64,000 nucleotides of DNA from Thalassovita sp. (lineage in GTDB: Bacteria; Pseudomonadota; Alphaproteobacteria; Rhodobacterales; Rhodobacteraceae): positions 2,080,402 through 2,144,401 of the forward strand of contig CP051233.1 of the NCBI GenBank assembly GCA_017792425.1. The letters run 5' to 3'. This document shows, piece after piece, positions 53,245 to 62,530 of the stretch. Each line of letters opens with the position of its first letter. Position 1 is the stretch's first letter. The translations under genes and the position numbers were made by a program. The notes beneath the pieces were generated by a model. That model did not search any database, was not told the origin of the DNA, and saw only the letters and a list, made by a program, of their open reading frames with translations.

Positions 53245-53697
53245 ATGAGCGTCGACAACGACCTGATCAAGCTCTACTCCGCGCGCATCCTCGCGCTGGC
53301 TGCGGACATGCCGCATGATGAACGGTTGTCCAACCCTGACGCGACGGCCAAGAAACGCTCGCCGCTCTGCGGGTCCACCGTCACCGTGGATCTGTCGGTC
53401 AAGGATGGGCGGATCACCGACTACGGACAGGACGTAAAGGCCTGCGCCTTAGGCCAGGCCGCCGCCGCCGTCATCGGGGCTAACGTGATCGGCTGCACCC
53501 GTGCCCAGATCCAGACCGCCCGCGACCAGTTGAAGGCCCTGCTGAAAGAGGACGGCCCAACCCCCGACGCCCCCTTCGCAGAGCTTGAAGTGCTGCGTCC
53601 TGCGCGCGACTACAAGAACCGCCACGCCTCGATCATGCTGACGGCAGAGGCGACACTGGAAGCGATGGACAAGGCCGCCGAAGCCGCCTGCGCCTGA
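53245..53697 (+). CDS. IscU/NifU-like iron-sulfur scaffold protein
   Basis: A 150-residue NifU N-terminal-like protein. Three cysteines in the right context are visible: SPLCGSTVTV, DVKACALGQAA and NVIGCTRAQ, the usual cluster-ligand positions, though the first is in a divergent SPLCGS context. It probably assists Fe-S assembly, separately from an Isc or Suf operon. AAGGA selects ATG 53245 over 53218. It is divergent from hisI with 66 bp between starts. Confidence 0.85.
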   Translation: MSVDNDLIKLYSARILALAADMPHDERLSNPDATAKKRSPLCGSTVTVDLSVKDGRITDYGQDVKACALGQAAAAVIGANVIGCTRAQIQTARDQLKALLKEDGPTPDAPFAELEVLRPARDYKNRHASIMLTAEATLEAMDKAAEAACA

Positions 53698-53718
53698 CCC
53701 GCACCGCACCGCCCCCCC

Positions 53719-53756
53719 AAAAAAACCGCCGCGCTTCCCGACGGAAGGCGGCGGTT
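53719..53756 (-). terminator. Strong hairpin terminator for the minus-strand small gene
   Basis: On the minus strand AACCGCCGC ... GCGGCGGTT with an inner CTTCC/GGAAG stem closes a long hairpin followed by TTTTT. It may also end the plus-strand scaffold gene. Confidence 0.8.
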
Positions 53757-53896
53757 CAGTTGTGCTGTCTGACCGGGTGGCCCGCTGACATCGGAAGAGG
53801 CAACAACCGAAGACTTGGGACAGGCAGAAGTCGGCGCCACAATGTTGGGGACAGGCAGGCGCCACAGCCGGGCCGGGTCAGACCGCAGGCAGAAAC

Positions 53897-54019
53897 TCAG
53901 AGCAGATTTGGAAGATGCAGGGCCGTCACCGTCATCACGATCAAGGCGGCGACACCCAATGCGTCAGAGATCAGCGTTTCCTCGGCGCGGGTCACGATAT
54001 CGGCAATCTGGCGGAACAT
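53897..54019 (-). CDS. Small hydrophobic protein, 40 residues
   Basis: A short gene between the scaffold gene and recG. Product: an amphipathic start (FRQIADIVTRAEETLISDA), then a membrane helix (LGVAALIVMTVTALHLPNLL). GGGAG precedes the ATG at normal spacing, and a strong terminator lies about 140 bp downstream on the same strand, supporting a real transcription unit. Single-span proteins of this layout are common in Rhodobacteraceae, but I cannot assign a function. Confidence 0.6.
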   Translation of the reverse strand: MFRQIADIVTRAEETLISDALGVAALIVMTVTALHLPNLL

Positions 54020-54123
54020 GGCGGCGTCTCCCTGTTAACCTTGGTTGCCAATTTGTTCTCATATCCTTAACCGCAAGTAAAGAACTTTTTAGGAACATTT
54101 GTGAACAAACGGCACTACAGACG

Positions 54124-56214
54124 CTAACCGACTGAAATCAAACGGATCGCCTGATCCTGTTCCATCAGCCACAGCAACACCCGCGCCGCCTTGCCACGCG
54201 GGCCCTGCAGAGTTGGGTCTTGCGCCATCAGCGCGCGCGCGTCCGATTGGGCGATTTCCATCAGCGCGGCCTGGCGTTCCATGTCGGCCACCCGGAATCG
54301 GGGCAGCCCCGATTGCGCGGTCCCGATCAGGTCGCCCGCGCCACGCATCTCCAGGTCCACTTCGGAAATGCGAAAGCCGTCCTCGGTGTCGCGCAGCGTG
54401 GTCAACCTGCGTTGCCCGCCCTCGCTCAGCGGTGCCTGGTACAACAGCAGACAGGTCGAGTCCACGCTGCCGCGCCCCACCCGTCCCCGCAACTGGTGCA
54501 ACTGCGCCAACCCGAAAATTTCGGCCCGTTCCACCACCATGATCGACGCATTGGGCACGTTCACCCCCACCTCGATCACCGTCGTCGCCACCAGAACCGA
54601 GGTCTTGCCCGCCACGAAATCCGCCATCGCGGCGTCCTTGTCCGCGGGCGGCATCTGCCCATGCACGAGCCCAACGCGCCCCTCTCCCAAAGCGGCGCGC
54701 AGATGTTTGAACCGCTCTTCGGCGGCGGTCAGGGTCACGACCTCGCTTTCCTCGACCAGCGGGCAGACCCAATAGGCCTGCCGCCCCTCGGCGATCGCCT
54801 TGCGCAGGTGATCCACCACCTCGTCCATCCGCGCGTCGGATACCATTGCCGTCTTGATCGGCTTGCGTCCGGGCGGTTTTTCATCCAGCACCGACACGTC
54901 CATGTCACCGTATTGCGCCAGCGCCAAGGATCGGGGGATCGGCGTCGCCGTCATCACCAGCATGTCGGCGCGTTCGCCCTTCTGGCCCAGTTCCAGCCGC
55001 TGCCGCACGCCGAACCGATGCTGTTCATCCACCACCGCCAGGCGCAGATCGTGAAATTCTACGTCCTTCTGAAACACCGCGTGCGTGCCCACCAACATCT
55101 GGATGTCCCCGCGCGCCAGCGCCGCCAGCTTGGCCTTGCGTTCCGCCCCCTTGTCGCGCCCAGTCAGAATGTCCAGCACCACGCCCGCGTCCTCTGCCAA
55201 AGGGCGCAGACCCTCCAGGTGTTGCCGCGCCAGGATTTCCGTGGGGGCCATCATCACGCCCTGCCCGCCCGATTCCACCGCGATCAGCAGCGCCATGAAG
55301 GCCACCAGGGTCTTGCCCGCACCCACATCCCCCTGCAGCAGCCGGTTCATCCGCACGGGTGCCGCCATGTCCGCCGCGATTTCGTCAATCGCGCGCAACT
55401 GCGCCCCCGTGGGCCGGTACGGCAGCGCCGTCAGCACCCGCGCCTGCAACGCGCCGTCGCCCTTGGTCTGCCGCCCCTTGGCCTTGCGCAGCCGTGTCCG
55501 CGCCAAGGCCAGCGTCAACTGGTGCGCCATGAATTCGTCATAGGCCAGCCGTTCCCGCGCCGGGGCCGCCGCCGCCAGATCCTCTGGCGCCTGCGGGCTG
55601 TGCGCCGCCCGCACCGCCGCCGCCCAATCCGGCCAACCCGCCCGCGCCTTCTGGTCCGGGTCGATCCATTCCGGCAGGTCCGGCACCCGTTTCAGCGCCG
55701 ACTCCACCGCCTTGGCCATCTGTTTCTGCGTCACCCCGGCGGTCAGCGGCCAGACCGGTTCAAACGCCGGAATGTCCGAGGCTTCCTCGACCGGCAGGAT
55801 GTGATCGGGGTGTACCATCTGCGCGATGCCGTCGAACATTTCCACCTTGCCTGAGACGACCCGCCGCGCACCCACCGGCAGCACCTTTTGCAGGTATTCC
55901 CCACGCGCGTGAAAGAACACCAACTGGAACGCCGTTTCCGCATCCTCGACGTTGATCCGGTAAGCCCCGCCCTTGCTGCGTGGCGGTTTATGCGCGCCCA
56001 CTGTCACCTCGACCGTCAGCACATCCGGCAGCACCGCGCCCCGAACCGACCCCCGCAGCGCCCGATTCACCCCGGAATAGGGCAGCGTGAACAGCAGGTC
56101 GCGCGGCTTTTCCACCCCGATCTGCGCCAGGTGCTGCGCAGTTTTCGGCCCGACGCCCGCCAGCGTCTCCAGCCCCGCGAACAGCGGGAACAGGGCTTCG
56201 GGCCGGCCGCTCAT
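54124..56214 (-). CDS. recG: ATP-dependent DNA helicase RecG
   Basis: A 696-residue helicase that remodels stalled forks and Holliday junctions. It has the N-terminal wedge domain (about 50-150), Walker A GDVGAGKT, motif II DEQH, TATPIPRSLALAQYGD and motif VI LHQLRGRVGRG, with the normal C-terminal TRG region. It overlaps ligA by four bases (ATGA), forming a DNA-maintenance operon. Confidence 0.96.
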   Translation of the reverse strand: MSGRPEALFPLFAGLETLAGVGPKTAQHLAQIGVEKPRDLLFTLPYSGVNRALRGSVRGAVLPDVLTVEVTVGAHKPPRSKGGAYRINVEDAETAFQLVFFHARGEYLQKVLPVGARRVVSGKVEMFDGIAQMVHPDHILPVEEASDIPAFEPVWPLTAGVTQKQMAKAVESALKRVPDLPEWIDPDQKARAGWPDWAAAVRAAHSPQAPEDLAAAAPARERLAYDEFMAHQLTLALARTRLRKAKGRQTKGDGALQARVLTALPYRPTGAQLRAIDEIAADMAAPVRMNRLLQGDVGAGKTLVAFMALLIAVESGGQGVMMAPTEILARQHLEGLRPLAEDAGVVLDILTGRDKGAERKAKLAALARGDIQMLVGTHAVFQKDVEFHDLRLAVVDEQHRFGVRQRLELGQKGERADMLVMTATPIPRSLALAQYGDMDVSVLDEKPPGRKPIKTAMVSDARMDEVVDHLRKAIAEGRQAYWVCPLVEESEVVTLTAAEERFKHLRAALGEGRVGLVHGQMPPADKDAAMADFVAGKTSVLVATTVIEVGVNVPNASIMVVERAEIFGLAQLHQLRGRVGRGSVDSTCLLLYQAPLSEGGQRRLTTLRDTEDGFRISEVDLEMRGAGDLIGTAQSGLPRFRVADMERQAALMEIAQSDARALMAQDPTLQGPRGKAARVLLWLMEQDQAIRLISVG

Positions 56215-58334
56215 GCGTCGCCGATCAACTGCAGCCAGCCGTCCTCGTCCAGCGTTTCGATACCCAGTTCAGCAGCTTTCTTGGCCTTCGACCCCGCCCC
56301 CGGCCCTGCCACCAAAAGGTCCGTCTTGGCGCTGACGGACCCCGCCACCTTCGCCCCCAGCGACTCGGCGCGCGCCTTTGCTTCGGCGCGGGTCATCTTT
56401 TCCAGCGTGCCGGTAAAGACCACCGTCTTGCCAGCCACCGGGCTGCCCTCTGTGCGCGGGCGGCTTGCGGGTTGCACCTCAAGCTGGGCCACCAGCGCGT
56501 CGATGCTGGCACGTTCGTGGTCCTGCGCAAAGGCCATCACCAAGGACCGCGCCATCACCGCCCCGACACCATCAATCGACAGCAGATCGTCCCAGTCCGG
56601 CCCTTCACAGGCCGCTGCCGCCTGCATCGCGGCCTCGAACGTATCCCACTGGCCATAGTGCAGCGCGATCAGGTTGCTGGCCGCTTCGCCCACATGCCGG
56701 ATTCCAAGTGCGAACAGCAGCCGTCCAAATGGAATTTTCCTTTTTTTATCAATGGCTTTGAAGAGGTTCTTCGCGCTCTTGTCGCCCCATCCATCGCGGT
56801 TGGCCAGCTTGGCCAGATTGGCCTTGTCGCGCGCTTCAAGGGTAAAGATGTCTGCGGGTACTTTCACCGGGAGCAGTTCGTCACGATAGAACATCTCTAC
56901 CTGCTTGGCGCCCAGCCCCTCGATGTCAAAGGCCCCGCGGCTGACGAAATGCTTCAATTTTTCAACGGCTTGCGCGGGACAGATAATCCCACCCGTACAG
57001 CGACGAACGGAATCGCCCTCTTCCCGGATCGCCGCGCTGCCACATTCGGGGCATTCATCGGGAAACTGATAGGGCTGCGCCTCCGCTGGTCGCCGTTCCA
57101 GGTCCACGTCGGCCACTTTGGGGATCACGTCCCCCGCACGATAGACCTGCACCCAGTCGCCCACGCGGATATCTTTACCGCCCCGGATCACCTCGCCCCT
57201 GGAATCGCGCCCGGCGATATAATCTTCGTTATGCAGCGTCGCATTGCTGACCACGACACCGCCCACCGTGACCGGCGTCAACCGCGCCACCGGACTCAGC
57301 GCGCCGGTCCGGCCCACCTGGATGTCGATCGCCTCCAGCCGGGTCCAGGCCAGCTCTGCCGGGAACTTGTGCGCGATTGCCCAGCGTGGCGTGGTGGCGC
57401 GAAACCCCAGCCGTGCCTGCAGCGCCAGGTCGTTCACCTTGTAAACCACCCCGTCAATGTCATAGCCCAGCGTCGCCCGCATTTGCTCGATCCGGCGATA
57501 GTGGTCCAACAACGCCTGTAGGCCGGGGCAAAGCTCGGTCAGCGGATTGGTCTGAAAACCCAGCGTTTTCAGACGATTGATCGACGCCATCTGGGTTTCG
57601 GCCAGCGGCTCTGACAGCTCCCCCCACCCGTAGGCAAAGAACCGCAGCGGTCGTGCGCGGGTGATTTCCGCGTCCAACTGGCGCAGAGACCCAGCCGCCG
57701 CGTTGCGCGGGTTGGCGAATATCTTGCCGCCCCGCTCTGCCTGCCGCGCGTTCAGCGCCTCAAAATCGGCGTGGCTCATGTAGACCTCGCCGCGCACCTC
57801 CAGCACAGACGGCGCACCATCCAACCGCTGCGGAATATCCGCGATTGTGCGGGCGTTTTCGGTGACATTTTCGCCCACCTCGCCATCGCCTCGCGTCGCC
57901 GCCTGCACCAGAACCCCGCCCTCGTAGCGCAGCGACAGGCTCAGCCCATCGATCTTCGGTTCCGCCGTAAAGGCCAGGCCGCCGGTGTCCAACCCAAGGT
58001 ACTTGCAGACAAAGGTTTCGAATTCCGCCGCGTCCTCCTCGTCAAACGCATTGCCCAGCGACATCATACGCACCGCGTGCCGGATCTTGCCGAACCCTTC
58101 ACCCGGGGCAGCCCCCACCTGTTCGCTGGGACTGTCGGCGCGTTTCAACGCCGGGAACCGGGCCTCGATCTCTGTATTGCGCCGCCTCAGCGCGTCATAG
58201 GCAGCGTCCGAAATCTCTGGCGCGTCCAGCGTGTGATAGGCGGTGTTGGCCTCTGCGATCAGACCGGCCAGCCGCGCCAGCTCCGACTTGGCCTGGTCTT
58301 CGGTCAGGTCTTTCACGGCAATCTTTTCGGTCAC
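56211..58334 (-). CDS. ligA: NAD-dependent DNA ligase LigA
   Basis: A 707-residue ligase sealing nicks with NAD+. The adenylation lysine lies in EPKIDGLSLSLRY, a zinc finger starts with CPECGS and continues through CTGGIICPAQ, then come helix-hairpin-helix repeats and a C-terminal BRCT domain (GKTVVFTGTLEKMTRAEAK). The start codon is GTG 58334 behind AAGGGGG. It lies 73 bp downstream of the ctrA stop. Confidence 0.97.
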   Translation of the reverse strand: MTEKIAVKDLTEDQAKSELARLAGLIAEANTAYHTLDAPEISDAAYDALRRRNTEIEARFPALKRADSPSEQVGAAPGEGFGKIRHAVRMMSLGNAFDEEDAAEFETFVCKYLGLDTGGLAFTAEPKIDGLSLSLRYEGGVLVQAATRGDGEVGENVTENARTIADIPQRLDGAPSVLEVRGEVYMSHADFEALNARQAERGGKIFANPRNAAAGSLRQLDAEITRARPLRFFAYGWGELSEPLAETQMASINRLKTLGFQTNPLTELCPGLQALLDHYRRIEQMRATLGYDIDGVVYKVNDLALQARLGFRATTPRWAIAHKFPAELAWTRLEAIDIQVGRTGALSPVARLTPVTVGGVVVSNATLHNEDYIAGRDSRGEVIRGGKDIRVGDWVQVYRAGDVIPKVADVDLERRPAEAQPYQFPDECPECGSAAIREEGDSVRRCTGGIICPAQAVEKLKHFVSRGAFDIEGLGAKQVEMFYRDELLPVKVPADIFTLEARDKANLAKLANRDGWGDKSAKNLFKAIDKKRKIPFGRLLFALGIRHVGEAASNLIALHYGQWDTFEAAMQAAAACEGPDWDDLLSIDGVGAVMARSLVMAFAQDHERASIDALVAQLEVQPASRPRTEGSPVAGKTVVFTGTLEKMTRAEAKARAESLGAKVAGSVSAKTDLLVAGPGAGSKAKKAAELGIETLDEDGWLQLIGDA

Positions 58335-58407
58335 GGCTACCCCCTTGGCACTTGGCCAAAGTGATAGGGGCGTGCCGCCGCGACGTCCAGTCCCTGACCG
58401 CCCGAAT

Positions 58408-59124
58408 TCAGGCGCCGACGGCGATCCTGCCGCCCGTCATCGCGGCCGGTGCCGGATCGCGCAGCACATAGCCGCGCCCCCAGACGGTTTCGATATAGTT
58501 GTCGCCATCGGTTGCCAGGCTCAGTTTCTTGCGCAGCTTGCAAATGAACACGTCGATGATCTTCAGTTCCGGTTCATCCATGCCGCCATAGAGGTGGTTC
58601 AGGAACATTTCCTTGGTCAGGGTCGTTCCCTTGCGCAGGCTCAAGAGTTCCAGCATCTGGTACTCCTTGCCGGTCAGATGCACGGTCTTGCCGCCCACCT
58701 CTACCGTCTTGGCGTCAAGGTTCACGTTGATGCGGCCGGTGCGGATCACCGATTGCGAATGGCCCTTGGACCGGCGAATGATCGCGTGGATGCGCGCCAC
58801 CAGTTCCTCGCGGTGGAAGGGTTTGGTCAGATAGTCATCCGCGCCGAACCCAAATCCCTTGATCTTGCTTTCGGTGTCGTCAGACCCGGACAGAATCAGG
58901 ATCGGCGTTTCCACCCGCGCCAGACGCAACTGGCGCAGAACCTCGTGCCCATGCATGTCCGGCAGGCCCAGATCCAGCAGGATCAGGTCATAGTCATAAA
59001 GCTTGGCCAGGTCGATGCCTTCTTCGCCCAGGTCCGTCGTATAGACGTTCAGGTTGGCATGGGTCAGCATCATCTCGATGCTCTTGGACGTCGTCGGGTC
59101 ATCTTCCACCAGCAGCACGCGCAT
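58408..59124 (-). CDS. ctrA: Cell-cycle/GTA response regulator CtrA
   Basis: A 238-residue OmpR-type regulator: receiver domain with phospho-acceptor Asp51 (LILLDLGLPDMHGH), linker, and a winged-helix DNA-binding domain (VGGKTVHLTGKEYQMLELLS and VFICKLRKKL). The C-terminus reads GGRIAVGA, differing from the AA degradation tail of Caulobacter CtrA. In Rhodobacteraceae CtrA is usually non-essential and controls motility, competence and gene-transfer agents. The upstream 94 bp contain a CtrA-type box, suggesting autoregulation. Confidence 0.96.
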   Translation of the reverse strand: MRVLLVEDDPTTSKSIEMMLTHANLNVYTTDLGEEGIDLAKLYDYDLILLDLGLPDMHGHEVLRQLRLARVETPILILSGSDDTESKIKGFGFGADDYLTKPFHREELVARIHAIIRRSKGHSQSVIRTGRINVNLDAKTVEVGGKTVHLTGKEYQMLELLSLRKGTTLTKEMFLNHLYGGMDEPELKIIDVFICKLRKKLSLATDGDNYIETVWGRGYVLRDPAPAAMTGGRIAVGA

Positions 59125-59176
59125 TCATCTTCTCCGTCAATCGCTTTAAAATTGCACCAACCGTGACCAATAAAGG

Positions 59177-59191
59177 TTAATCACTCGTTAC
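59177..59191. promoter_or_regulatory. CtrA-type box upstream of ctrA
   Basis: TTAA-TCACTCG-TTAC matches TTAA-N7-TTAA with one mismatch, and on the minus strand it contains the half site TTAACC. It lies 53 bp before the ctrA start, in the position expected for autoregulation. Confidence 0.55.
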
Positions 59192-59218
59192 CCATGAAGA
59201 ACAAATTACGTACTATCG

Positions 59219-59527
59219 TTAAAGTTGTCTATACTTTTGTAGGGCCGTGGCCCGCAATGCCTCTTCCCCGTGATTGGCAATTGCCTGACACCATTCAATA
59301 AACTCTTCCTCGCTCAACGCGTAACGCCGCAATGCCTCTTCCCTGGTGATCAGACCATATAGAACACCGCGCACGACCGCCGCCTTGCGGCTTGCAACCC
59401 AGCGGCGAGTATCGCCCGGTGGCAGGTCTGCCTGCGTCATCACCCGCCCATCGGGCAACGTCACCGCCCGTGGTCCATCGACTTTCTTCAGGTACATTCC
59501 GGTTTTCCTCGTCATTTGCACCAGCAT
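59219..59527 (-). CDS. sciP: CtrA-inhibitor SciP (DUF1153 family)
   Basis: A 102-residue protein matching the DUF1153/SciP family: the strand region RAVTLPDGRVMTQADLPP, then a helix-turn-helix-like segment WVASRKAAVVRGVLYGLITREEALRRYALSEEEF. SciP binds CtrA-regulated promoters and blocks activation. It is upstream of ctrA on the same strand with 94 bp between. Start may be ATG 59527 or 59515; neither has a strong ribosome site. Confidence 0.85.
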   Translation of the reverse strand: MLVQMTRKTGMYLKKVDGPRAVTLPDGRVMTQADLPPGDTRRWVASRKAAVVRGVLYGLITREEALRRYALSEEEFIEWCQAIANHGEEALRATALQKYRQL

Positions 59528-59603
59528 CGATGCGGGGTCTTAACAGGCGGTGAAACCGGGGCTTGAGAGTAGTTAGGATTTTCCTATATTCTCGCAGACT
59601 TTC

Positions 59604-60758
59604 ATGGGGACGCGGCCGATGCTGGATGATACGACGAAACTGAACTCGCTGGGCTTTGCCAAACCGCCGTCGGAAACGCGGGTGGTGGTGGCGATGTCTG
59701 GCGGCGTTGACAGCTCTGTCGTCGCCGCCATGCTGGCCGAGGAAGGCTATGACGTGGTCGGCGTCACCCTGCAACTTTATGACCACGGTGCGGCACTGGC
59801 CAAGAAAGGTGCCTGCTGCGCCGGGATCGACATTCACGACGCCCGCCGCGTGGCCGAGGAAATGGGCTTTCCGCATTACGTGCTGGACTATGAAAACATC
59901 TTCCAAGAGGCGGTGATCGACGAATTTGCCGACAGCTACCTGGCTGGCGCCACCCCTGTGCCCTGCATCCGCTGCAACGAACGGGTGAAGTTCAAGGATC
60001 TGTTGGAAACCGCGCGCGATCTGGAGGCCGACTGCATGGCCACCGGCCATTACATTCAGCGCAAGATGGGGCCGCACGGGCCGGAACTGCACAGCGCCGC
60101 CGATCCGAACCGCGACCAGTCGTATTTCCTGTTCTCCACCACGCCGGAACAGTTGGACTATCTTCGCTTTCCGCTGGGACACCTGCCGTCCAAGGATGAA
60201 ACCCGTGCGCTGGCGGCGAAATACGGGCTGGCGGTGGCCGACAAGCCGGACAGTCAGGACATCTGCTTCGTGCCGAACGGCAACTACGCCAGCGTGATCG
60301 AGAAACTGCGCCCCGGTGCCGCCGAACCCGGCCAGATCGTGCATGCCGATGGCCGCGTTCTGGGCGAACACAACGGCGTCATCCATTACACCATAGGCCA
60401 GCGCCGCGGCTTGGGCATCGGTGGGCTGTCTGAACCGCTGTACGTGGTCCGGCTGGACGTGGACGCCCGGCAGGTGATCGTCGGGCCGAAGGATCTGCTC
60501 TCGACCCGGACCGTCCCGGTGAAAGAAGTTAACTGGCTGGGCGATACACCGTTCACCTCGCAGCCCGAATGGCACGTCCGGGTCAAGGTCCGCTCTACCC
60601 GCCCCCCGCGCGAGGCGATCATACGCCCGCTGACCGACACGACCGCAGAGGTTGAACTGCTGACCCCCGAAGAAGGCGTTTCCCCGGGCCAGGCCTGCGT
60701 CTTTTACGAATCCGGCGGCTCGCGCATTCTGGGCGGCGGCTGGATCTGGAAGGGCTGA
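59604..60758 (+). CDS. mnmA: tRNA-uridine 2-sulfurtransferase MnmA
   Basis: A 384-residue enzyme adding the 2-thio group to wobble U34 of Glu, Lys and Gln tRNAs. The PP-loop is MSGGVDSSVVAAML (31-44). The catalytic cysteines are Cys124 in RCNERVKF and Cys221 in DICFV, with the 97-residue spacing of E. coli Cys102/Cys199. The start could also be ATG 59619. It is divergent from sciP, with 76 bp between starts. Confidence 0.95.
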   Translation: MGTRPMLDDTTKLNSLGFAKPPSETRVVVAMSGGVDSSVVAAMLAEEGYDVVGVTLQLYDHGAALAKKGACCAGIDIHDARRVAEEMGFPHYVLDYENIFQEAVIDEFADSYLAGATPVPCIRCNERVKFKDLLETARDLEADCMATGHYIQRKMGPHGPELHSAADPNRDQSYFLFSTTPEQLDYLRFPLGHLPSKDETRALAAKYGLAVADKPDSQDICFVPNGNYASVIEKLRPGAAEPGQIVHADGRVLGEHNGVIHYTIGQRRGLGIGGLSEPLYVVRLDVDARQVIVGPKDLLSTRTVPVKEVNWLGDTPFTSQPEWHVRVKVRSTRPPREAIIRPLTDTTAEVELLTPEEGVSPGQACVFYESGGSRILGGGWIWKG

Positions 60759-60773
60759 GGTCGTCGAATCGTC

Positions 60774-60792
60774 CGTTTCATGGCTTGAAACG
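60774..60792. terminator. Hairpin between convergent mnmA and olsA
   Basis: CGTTTCA (60774-60780), loop TGGCT, TGAAACG (60786-60792). A short perfect 7-bp stem with no T-run; a weak candidate. Confidence 0.35.
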
Positions 60793-60817
60793 TACCTCTT
60801 GACGGGTTTCCGATCCG

Positions 60818-61621
60818 TTAACGGTCCGTCAGGCCGGCGCGCACGGCCTGTTCGGCATGGGCGGCCAATGTCTTGCGGTTGGGAAAATCATCGACCCTGA
60901 CCGGGGCGTGATACAGTACCGACACAGACCCCTGACGCGGAGCAGCCAGAACCTTCAGCAGATGCGGCCCAAACTCCATTTCCCCCCACCAGCCATAGAA
61001 CCGGGGGTCAGCATCCTCTGGCGCGCGATAAATCAGCGTGACTGGCTGAATATACATCTCATGCTTAAGGTGATCTGTGAAGAATGCCTGAAAAAGCGTT
61101 GATTTAAAAGGTAAAACAACCAGACTGTCTGTCGAGGTTCCCTCGGGGAAGAACAACAGCTTGTGCCCCGACAACAGCCGCCGTTCAAAGATATCCTGGT
61201 GGATCTTGGCCTCTTTTGGGTTGCGGTTGATGAACACGGTGCCGGTGGCCCGCGCCAGCCAGCCGATCCCGGGCCACCCCGCGACCTCTGACTTGGACAC
61301 GAAATAGACGCGCTTGCGGGCATTCAGCGCGAAAATATCCAACCATGACGCGTGGTTAGCCACCACAGCTCCGCTCTCCCGCATCACCTCACCGTCGGTA
61401 TCAAAGCGGATTCCCATTAACCTGAACGCGTTGCGGCACACGAATTGCGTGATAAAGGGGGTGATTGGGCGTTTCACGCCGAAAACGGGCGCCTCGATCA
61501 GGCGCACGGTCAGCAGCACGGCCAAGCCACCAAAGACCAGCCCGCCCAACGGAACCCCCCGACGCAGGGCGCGGGTCCAGCCCCGCACACCGATCCGTTC
61601 CGCTTCTGGCTCTGGCGGCAT
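60818..61621 (-). CDS. olsA: OlsA-type lyso-ornithine lipid O-acyltransferase
   Basis: A 267-residue membrane-anchored PlsC-family acyltransferase. A hydrophobic segment is at about 24-40, the catalytic HX4D motif is His90-Asp95 in NHASWLD, and the second block is FFPEGTSTDS. With olsB immediately upstream it should complete ornithine lipid by acylating the hydroxyl of lyso-ornithine lipid. Start ATG 61621 follows the olsB stop by 14 bp; a TTG a few codons earlier is an alternative. Confidence 0.9.
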   Translation of the reverse strand: MPPEPEAERIGVRGWTRALRRGVPLGGLVFGGLAVLLTVRLIEAPVFGVKRPITPFITQFVCRNAFRLMGIRFDTDGEVMRESGAVVANHASWLDIFALNARKRVYFVSKSEVAGWPGIGWLARATGTVFINRNPKEAKIHQDIFERRLLSGHKLLFFPEGTSTDSLVVLPFKSTLFQAFFTDHLKHEMYIQPVTLIYRAPEDADPRFYGWWGEMEFGPHLLKVLAAPRQGSVSVLYHAPVRVDDFPNRKTLAAHAEQAVRAGLTDR

Positions 61622-61635
61622 ATCCCACTCTAATG

Positions 61636-62403
61636 TCAAGCCGTAACCTCTCGGGAATAAAGAGATTTCTGCTTTTCGCTCAACTGCGCCGTATCCATGA
61701 TCAGGCACACATCCGTGGTGTTGAACGCATGATCGACAAAGGCCCCGTCGCCAACGACACCCCCCAAACGCAGGTAGGCTTTGATCAGCGACGGCATTGC
61801 CAACATGGCGGCTTTGCGATCGACCTCTTCGGGCGGCAACAGGTTCATCGCCACACCGTTTTCCGGCAGCACCGCGACGCGTAACGCTTCGGGCGCGCGG
61901 TGGCGGTGATGCAACAACGACAGGGGTTGCGCCAGGGCGGCAATGTCAGTCCCGTGGAAACTGGCCACGCCAAACAGAATTTCTACTTTGTGTTCAGTGA
62001 CATAGGCGGAAATTCCGTTCCAGATATGGAACATGGCCGCCCCCCCGCGATAGTCCTTGTGCAGGCAGGAACGCCCCAGTTCCAGCAACGGTCGGCCACA
62101 GGTTTTCAGCGCGGTCAGATCGTATTCGTCCTGGGAATAAAATTGCCCTGCAGCGCGCGCCTGATCATCCCGCATCAACCGGTATACCCCGACGATCCGG
62201 TCCGCCACATCGCCTGCACGGTCTGCGTCCAACAGGATCAAGTGATCGCAAAAGGGATCAAATCGGTCCTTTTCCAACCGGCTGTCATGATCCACCATTG
62301 ATCCGCCGCCACCCAGTTCGGCCACGAACACCTCATAGCGCAGATGCTGCGCGGCGCGCAGTTCTTCGTCAGATTCTGCAATCTTTACAACATATTGCGG
62401 CAT
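61636..62403 (-). CDS. olsB: OlsB-type ornithine N-acyltransferase
   Basis: A 255-residue GNAT-like acyltransferase that moves 3-hydroxyacyl groups from ACP to ornithine. The family opening LRAAQHLRYEVFVAELG, the ELGRSCLHKDYRGG block and the end GGVVGDGAFVDHAFNTTDVCLI are present. Ornithine lipids replace phospholipids under phosphate limitation and are common in Rhodobacteraceae. A CtrA-like box lies 107 bp upstream. Confidence 0.92.
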   Translation of the reverse strand: MPQYVVKIAESDEELRAAQHLRYEVFVAELGGGGSMVDHDSRLEKDRFDPFCDHLILLDADRAGDVADRIVGVYRLMRDDQARAAGQFYSQDEYDLTALKTCGRPLLELGRSCLHKDYRGGAAMFHIWNGISAYVTEHKVEILFGVASFHGTDIAALAQPLSLLHHRHRAPEALRVAVLPENGVAMNLLPPEEVDRKAAMLAMPSLIKAYLRLGGVVGDGAFVDHAFNTTDVCLIMDTAQLSEKQKSLYSREVTA

Positions 62404-62509
62404 CTTCTAGGGTATGCCCCCGATCCTGGATCATTTGGGTCTATTTAGGAAAGCATGAAATAAAACGCAACCGTCGCGTCAGAAATGCTATAGATAACCC
62501 CAGGTTGTG

Positions 62510-62526
62510 TTAGGCTTTCATTAACC
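62510..62526. promoter_or_regulatory. CtrA-type box upstream of olsB
   Basis: TTAG-GCTTTCA-TTAACC: one mismatch to TTAA-N7-TTAA, 107 bp before the olsB start and just past the stop of the DUF3553 gene. Isolated matches occur by chance, so weight is low. Confidence 0.35.
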
Positions 62527-62530
62527 ACAA

